Translations under genes and position numbers: made by a program
Assembly (NCBI GenBank): GCA_035460505.1
Contig: DATHWP010000118.1
Span: 1 to 9,906 of the forward strand
Length of the DNA: 9,906 nt
Origin: Methyloradius sp035460505
Lineage (GTDB): Bacteria; Pseudomonadota; Gammaproteobacteria; Burkholderiales; Methylophilaceae
Direction of reading: 5' to 3'
Part shown: one piece after another, positions 7,074-9,906 of the stretch
Numbering within the stretch: the stretch's first letter is position 1
How the letters are laid out: every line of letters starts with the position of its first letter
The notes under the pieces: generated by a model
What the model saw: only the letters and a program-made list of their open reading frames with translations
Database searches by the model: none
What the model was told of the DNA's origin: nothing

Positions 7074-9104
7074 TTAAACGCTGACGCGGTGGTCTGCCAA
7101 TGGGGATTGATTCAGCTTAACAGTATCCATAAAGTCAGGCGCAGCAGCGGGCACTGGTTTTTGAGTCTCGGCAATGGTTTCAACTGCGACTGATTTTGAT
7201 GCTTTTACCAGTTTTAAAAGCATCTGGTCGAGTTGTGTGCTTTGTTCTTTCAATAAAGCAAATTCTTTAGTGAGTTTATCAAGATTAGCTTGTAATGTTT
7301 GCTGATCTTGATGCGCTTGCATCAATGATTGCGTACGTTGATCCAAAATCACTTTATGCTCGGCAATCTGTTGTTTGAGTGGTTTAAGCACCATATTGAA
7401 CCACTGCTCACATTCTCTGAAAGCACTCGCAAATATGCTTTGCACCTCCCCACCAATATGGTGGTAGAACTTCCTCACCAAAAACCTTTTTTCGGTCATC
7501 ACATTCACTGGGTTATTACAGAACTCTTCTGTTAGTTTATCCAGACCATGCATGGCCTTAGTAAAGCTATCCATTGAGAGTGGAGCCGGCGTACCAATAT
7601 CAAACCCATGCGCTTTTTTAAATAACTCGTAAAGCTCATCTGCAGATTTTTTGATATTCGAACCCTGTAGCGTGATTCTGTCGCCCAATTCAGTTGTTTG
7701 CTTGATCAGCGACTTAAGGCCAAGATTCAAGCCGATTGTAGTCCAACTATCCCCGATCTCTTCGCGGCTCATTTCAAGCAGTGTATTTAAGTAATCCTGA
7801 TTGAGTTGAGAGAGTAAGTTTTCTGCAATCTTGTTAATTTCCTGGCTACCTACATTGAAGGTTCTCACCGAGCCTTCATAAAGCCTGCGGTCAGCATCTA
7901 CTTTTGAAAGTATTGCTTGTACTTCGCCTGTATTCTTGCCACGCAGACTTTCTAACTCTAAGGCCTGTTCACGTGTTGCAATCAGCCGCTGCTGCGCGAC
8001 TTTGCGCGAAGCTTTCAGCATATTGGTAGTTTCGTTGATGACAGTATGGCTTAAAATCTCATGCTTGGCGCCAATCACACTCTCAGCAAGCAACTGCTCT
8101 ACTTGCTGGATACCACTTCTGATAAGCAGCGCATCATCTTTCTTGATTTTTGCTACCAGGGCTTTTTGAGCCGAAATCGCCAGCACCAGCGAAGTGGGCA
8201 GTTTAAGCTGGCGCGCCGTATCATCGATTTGCGATTGAATCATGGCGGCGATTTCATCTGCCGTCTTCATGTCATCCCACAAGATGTCAATTTTGTTCAA
8301 CACTGCGATTTTGCGGCTAGCGCGATTGCGGATGTAGTCAGTCCAAATTTGCATATCGGACTTGGTTACGCCCGTATCAGTTGCTAACAGGAAAATAACG
8401 GCATGCGCATTGGGGATGATACGTAGAGTGAGCTCTGGCTCAGTGCCCAAAGTGTTGAGGCCAGGGGTATCGAGAATCACCAAGCCACTTTTGAGTAACG
8501 GATGTGGGTAATTAATCAACGCATGGCGCCAAACAGGAATATCTACCTTACCTTTAGAGGCGAGTGCTTGAACCATGACAATGTCTTCTTCGTTCCACAA
8601 GCCAAGTTCACGCGCGACATCCAAAGACACTTCTTTTTGTTGTACGACAGTAGAAAAAGCCTCTTTCATCAAGTCGGGAGAGTTTAGATCAAGACGTAGC
8701 TTGGTCCAGTTATTCGGATTGGATTTGAGGAAGGTTAATGTATCGTCGGTTTTGCGGGTTTCAATCGGCAATAACTTAATGCAGGGTTCTTCTTTGTCAG
8801 ACCAGAAAATCTCGGTCGGGCACATGGTCGTACGGCCAGGGTCTGAGGGTAGCAGGCGCTGATTAAAATCTGAGAAAAATAGCGCATTGATGGTTTCAGT
8901 TTTGCCGCGTGAAAATTCGGCGACAAAAGCTAATACGATTTGATCTTTTTTAAGTGTTTCTGACATGTCATACAGGCGTAAATCCTGCAACGCGTCAGCG
9001 GTTTTAGTGGCGTCCAGCCAGTCACGATAATCAGAGATGGTTTGCGAAACATCGTCTCGCCATATCTGAAATGCGCCTATCTGGTTAAGTAAGTTGGCAC
9101 TCAT
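7074..9104 (-). CDS. Dynamin-like GTPase (bacterial dynamin family protein)
   Basis: 676-residue large GTPase. GTPase motifs: P-loop AEFSRGKT (62-69), with Ala in place of the first Gly of GxxxxGKS/T; switch I threonines RTT (91-93); G3 DTPGL (212-216); G4 NKID (270-273). After the GTPase domain (about 50-345) come long helical stretches, including a C-terminal coiled coil (about 575-635), and a Pro/Ala-rich tail. No transmembrane segment is evident, so membrane contact, if any, would be peripheral. Known family roles are membrane remodelling, fusion or stress repair; the role of this branch is not established to my knowledge. The ATG at 9104 has no Shine-Dalgarno and lies 10 nt after the stop of a 24-codon frame with a strong one, suggesting coupled translation. 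It stands alone, not as the paired dynamin genes of some bacteria, and converges on rng. Confidence 0.9.
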   Translation of the reverse strand: MSANLLNQIGAFQIWRDDVSQTISDYRDWLDATKTADALQDLRLYDMSETLKKDQIVLAFVAEFSRGKTETINALFFSDFNQRLLPSDPGRTTMCPTEIFWSDKEEPCIKLLPIETRKTDDTLTFLKSNPNNWTKLRLDLNSPDLMKEAFSTVVQQKEVSLDVARELGLWNEEDIVMVQALASKGKVDIPVWRHALINYPHPLLKSGLVILDTPGLNTLGTEPELTLRIIPNAHAVIFLLATDTGVTKSDMQIWTDYIRNRASRKIAVLNKIDILWDDMKTADEIAAMIQSQIDDTARQLKLPTSLVLAISAQKALVAKIKKDDALLIRSGIQQVEQLLAESVIGAKHEILSHTVINETTNMLKASRKVAQQRLIATREQALELESLRGKNTGEVQAILSKVDADRRLYEGSVRTFNVGSQEINKIAENLLSQLNQDYLNTLLEMSREEIGDSWTTIGLNLGLKSLIKQTTELGDRITLQGSNIKKSADELYELFKKAHGFDIGTPAPLSMDSFTKAMHGLDKLTEEFCNNPVNVMTEKRFLVRKFYHHIGGEVQSIFASAFRECEQWFNMVLKPLKQQIAEHKVILDQRTQSLMQAHQDQQTLQANLDKLTKEFALLKEQSTQLDQMLLKLVKASKSVAVETIAETQKPVPAAAPDFMDTVKLNQSPLADHRVSV

Positions 9105-9114
9105 TCATCGCGAC

Positions 9115-9189
9115 TTATTTTTTGAAGGCCTGTTTTGCGGATGTGGCTTGCTGATTTTCAGGCTTTAGCAATGCTGTGATTTTCATCAT
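9115..9189 (-). CDS. Candidate 24-residue small protein or leader peptide before the dynamin-like gene
   Basis: Starts ATG-ATG-AAA and reads MMKITALLKPENQQ..., ending QAFKK-TAA. It is lysine-rich, without a membrane segment, and not recognised. Support comes from its ribosome-binding site: GAGAGG six nt before the ATG, the strongest near any start in this region. An in-frame TAA shortly upstream fixes the start. The stop is 10 nt before the dynamin-like ATG, in a different frame, so ribosomes ending here could re-initiate on the large gene, which has no Shine-Dalgarno. It could be a regulatory leader peptide, a coupling cistron or a real microprotein. It could also be chance: the frame is short and there is no homology evidence. 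Confidence 0.45.
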   Translation of the reverse strand: MMKITALLKPENQQATSAKQAFKK

Positions 9190-9195
9190 CACTTA

Positions 9196-9201
9196 CCTCT
9201 C
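9196..9201 (-). promoter_or_regulatory. Strong Shine-Dalgarno of the 24-codon frame
   Basis: GAGAGG on the minus strand, six nt before ATG 9189. It is too far (about 90 nt) from the dynamin-like start at 9104 to serve that gene directly, which is why it argues that the short frame is translated. Confidence 0.6.
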
Positions 9202-9252
9202 ATCCCTGATTTTGGTCAGCATATATTGCGAACCATAGACTATTGATTATTA

Positions 9253-9282
9253 TTTATAAATTTAGATTTAACTCTAAATCAA
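9253..9282 (-). promoter_or_regulatory. Candidate sigma-70-type promoter for the small ORF and dynamin-like gene
   Basis: On the minus strand TTGATT (9282-9277) is followed after 18 bp by TATAAA (9258-9253) in very AT-rich DNA. This would place a transcript start near 9246, giving a leader of about 55 nt before the small ORF. The -35 is 4/6 and the -10 is 5/6 to consensus. The spacer contains an inverted repeat ATTTAGA/TCTAAAT. AT-rich sequence makes false hits easy. Confidence 0.4.
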
Positions 9283-9393
9283 TTTGAGTAAAAATACCAA
9301 GAAAATTGCATCAAAAACGATGTTTTTCAGCCCTATTTGCATTCTATCGTTATATTTCCAGTCAGAGTGCTATAGATCAACCGTTTATCTGGT

Positions 9394-9478
9394 AAAAAAG
9401 CCACTCATCTGCTAATTAAACTATTCGCCAAGCATTGGTCGAAATGGGCGACTTAAGCGCAGAAATTAAGTGGCTTTT
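9394..9478 (-). ncRNA. Candidate structured RNA or long-hairpin terminator downstream of yggT
   Basis: Read on the minus strand, the 85 nt begin AAAAGCCACT and end AGTGGCTTTTTT. The outer arms pair perfectly over 10 bp (9478-9469 with 9405-9396). After a small internal loop, TCTGC (9463-9459) pairs with GCAGA (9412-9408). The apical part is TCGCC (9451-9447) with GGCGA (9429-9425) stacked on CATT with AATG around a 6-nt loop. The whole can thus form a single long imperfect hairpin closing in six U, located 17 nt after the yggT stop. It may be the yggT terminator with an unusually long stem, a 3'-UTR-derived small RNA, or a palindromic repeat with terminal inverted repeats. No known RNA family is recognised. 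The plus strand has only four T after the stem, so minus is the likelier sense. Confidence 0.45.
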
Positions 9479-9495
9479 GTGTAGCGCACTAACGG

Positions 9496-9906
9496 CTAAA
9501 ACATTCTGGAAAAATATAGCTCTAGCGGCATGATGAATAGCATGATGAGTAACTGCGCTCCGATGAGCACCACAATCGGCGACAAATCAAAACCACCGAC
9601 TAACGGTATCAGTTGCCTGAGTGGTTTAAGCACTGGGCGAGTAAGTGCATCCAGCACTGGTGCAACAGGTGAATATGGGTTCACCCAGCTTAATACCGCC
9701 TGAATGACGGTAGCATAAAGAAAAATGTAGATACTTAACTTCACGATGTCAGTGATAGCAAGCCCAAGGAGTGCAACCCACACGCCAGTCCCCGCAACGA
9801 GAAAAGGAAAGTCAGCAAGCCAGCGCAAGCCAAACTCAATGATCCACTCAGCAATCAATGCCAGTAGCAGCGTTGATAAATCAAAGCCTTTCCAACTGGG
9901 GATGAT
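9496..9906 (-). CDS. YggT family integral membrane protein, 5' end missing (cut by window edge)
   Basis: 136 residues are visible, ending FSRMF-TAG. The frame stays open to the right edge. The first possible start inside the window is a TTG at 9858, but the 16 codons before it read IIPSWKGFDLS..., the expected end of a first YggT domain, so that TTG is internal. Family members in this group usually have about 180-190 residues and two YggT domains, so roughly a quarter to a third is missing. The visible second domain contains hydrophobic helices, LSWVNPYSPVAP, the signature LTRPVLKPLRQLIP and GGFDLSPIV. It is an inner-membrane protein; relatives have been linked to osmotic tolerance and cell-division loci, but the molecular role is not settled. 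yggT often follows proC, which may lie just outside. Confidence 0.9.
   Translation of the reverse strand: MIPSWKGFDLSTLLLALIAEWIIEFGLRWLADFPFLVAGTGVWVALLGLAITDIVKLSIYIFLYATVIQAVLSWVNPYSPVAPVLDALTRPVLKPLRQLIPLVGGFDLSPIVVLIGAQLLIMLFIMPLELYFSRMF

Larger units (their letters stand above)
9105..9495. other. 391-bp region without annotated genes between yggT and the dynamin-like gene
   Basis: In the direction of minus-strand transcription it holds: the long foldable sequence after yggT (9478-9394); an imperfect IHF-like site at 9375-9387 (ATCAACCGTTTA preceded by G where consensus wants A/T); a short AT-rich inverted repeat AAAAAC-GAT-GTTTTT at 9313-9327; an AT-rich stretch (9240-9300) with a promoter-like pair and the inverted repeat ATTTAGA/TCTAAAT; and a 24-codon reading frame at 9189-9115. 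No protein gene of ordinary size is visible on either strand. Confidence 0.7.

Noticed and set aside
7065..7085. CAGC...GCTG as a terminator between rng and the dynamin-like gene
   Set aside because: Only a 4-bp stem without a T-run; too weak to call.
8061..8387. 108-codon plus-strand frame antisense to the dynamin-like gene
   Set aside because: Shadow frame opposite conserved GTPase sequence, with no independent support.
9320..9415. 31-codon plus-strand frame starting MFFSPIC
   Set aside because: No Shine-Dalgarno, lies in AT-rich intergenic DNA, and resembles no known protein; most likely chance.
9394..9478. tRNA gene suggested by the TTTCGACC loop in the foldable element
   Set aside because: No acceptor/T-arm geometry, no GTTC-type T loop and no anticodon arm; the outer stem is 10 bp and flanked by A/T runs.
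9394..9495. Integron attC-like site suggested by GTTAG/CTAAC around the foldable element
   Set aside because: The core-site consensus (GTTRRRY/RYYYAAC) is not met on both sides and no cassette gene is present.
9444..9533. 29-codon plus-strand frame starting MGDLSAEIKW that runs antisense into yggT
   Set aside because: No Shine-Dalgarno, and it overlaps the foldable element and the yggT 3' end; chance is more likely.
9496..9858. YggT as a complete 120-residue protein starting at TTG 9858
   Set aside because: The frame is open to the window edge, and the codons before the TTG encode the expected end of a first YggT domain, so the gene is partial.

Overview
This window looks like a stretch of housekeeping chromosome from a betaproteobacterium. 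The protein families and the maf-rng and nudJ-mnmA pairings are those of beta/gammaproteobacteria, base composition is moderate (mid-40s % GC by eye), and the style fits a methylotroph of the Methylophilaceae (Methylotenera/Methylophilus type). The family assignment is an inference from general resemblance; no database search was run. No insertion sequence, phage gene, CRISPR array, tRNA or rRNA was seen.

Layout from left to right. On the minus strand lie the N-terminal two thirds of a GspE/PilB-type secretion or pilus ATPase (cut by the left edge) and, upstream of it, nadC (NAD biosynthesis), probably co-transcribed. An 81-bp divergent region with a TATAAT readable on both strands and a perfect 16-bp palindrome separates nadC from a plus-strand glutathione S-transferase-like gene. 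That gene runs tail-to-tail, 3 bp apart, into a minus-strand set transcribed marC -> nudJ -> mnmA: a membrane protein of unknown role, a Nudix hydrolase and the tRNA 2-thiouridylase. After another divergent region comes the plus-strand pair maf-rng, overlapping by 4 bp: a nucleotide pyrophosphatase and ribonuclease G. rng converges on a large minus-strand dynamin-like GTPase gene. A 391-bp region without annotated genes follows, then the 3' part of a yggT gene cut by the right edge.

Functionally the window is mostly RNA and nucleotide housekeeping (mnmA, nudJ, maf, rng, nadC) plus membrane-associated proteins (MarC, YggT, the dynamin-like protein, the secretion ATPase).

The least ordinary part is 9105-9495. 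It holds a 24-codon reading frame with a strong Shine-Dalgarno, placed 10 nt before a dynamin-like gene that has no Shine-Dalgarno of its own. It also holds an AT-rich promoter-like segment and an 85-nt sequence that can fold end to end into one long imperfect hairpin closing in six U on the minus strand. These could be a leader peptide/coupling device and a structured small RNA or unusual terminator for yggT. Both are reported as candidates, not established systems.
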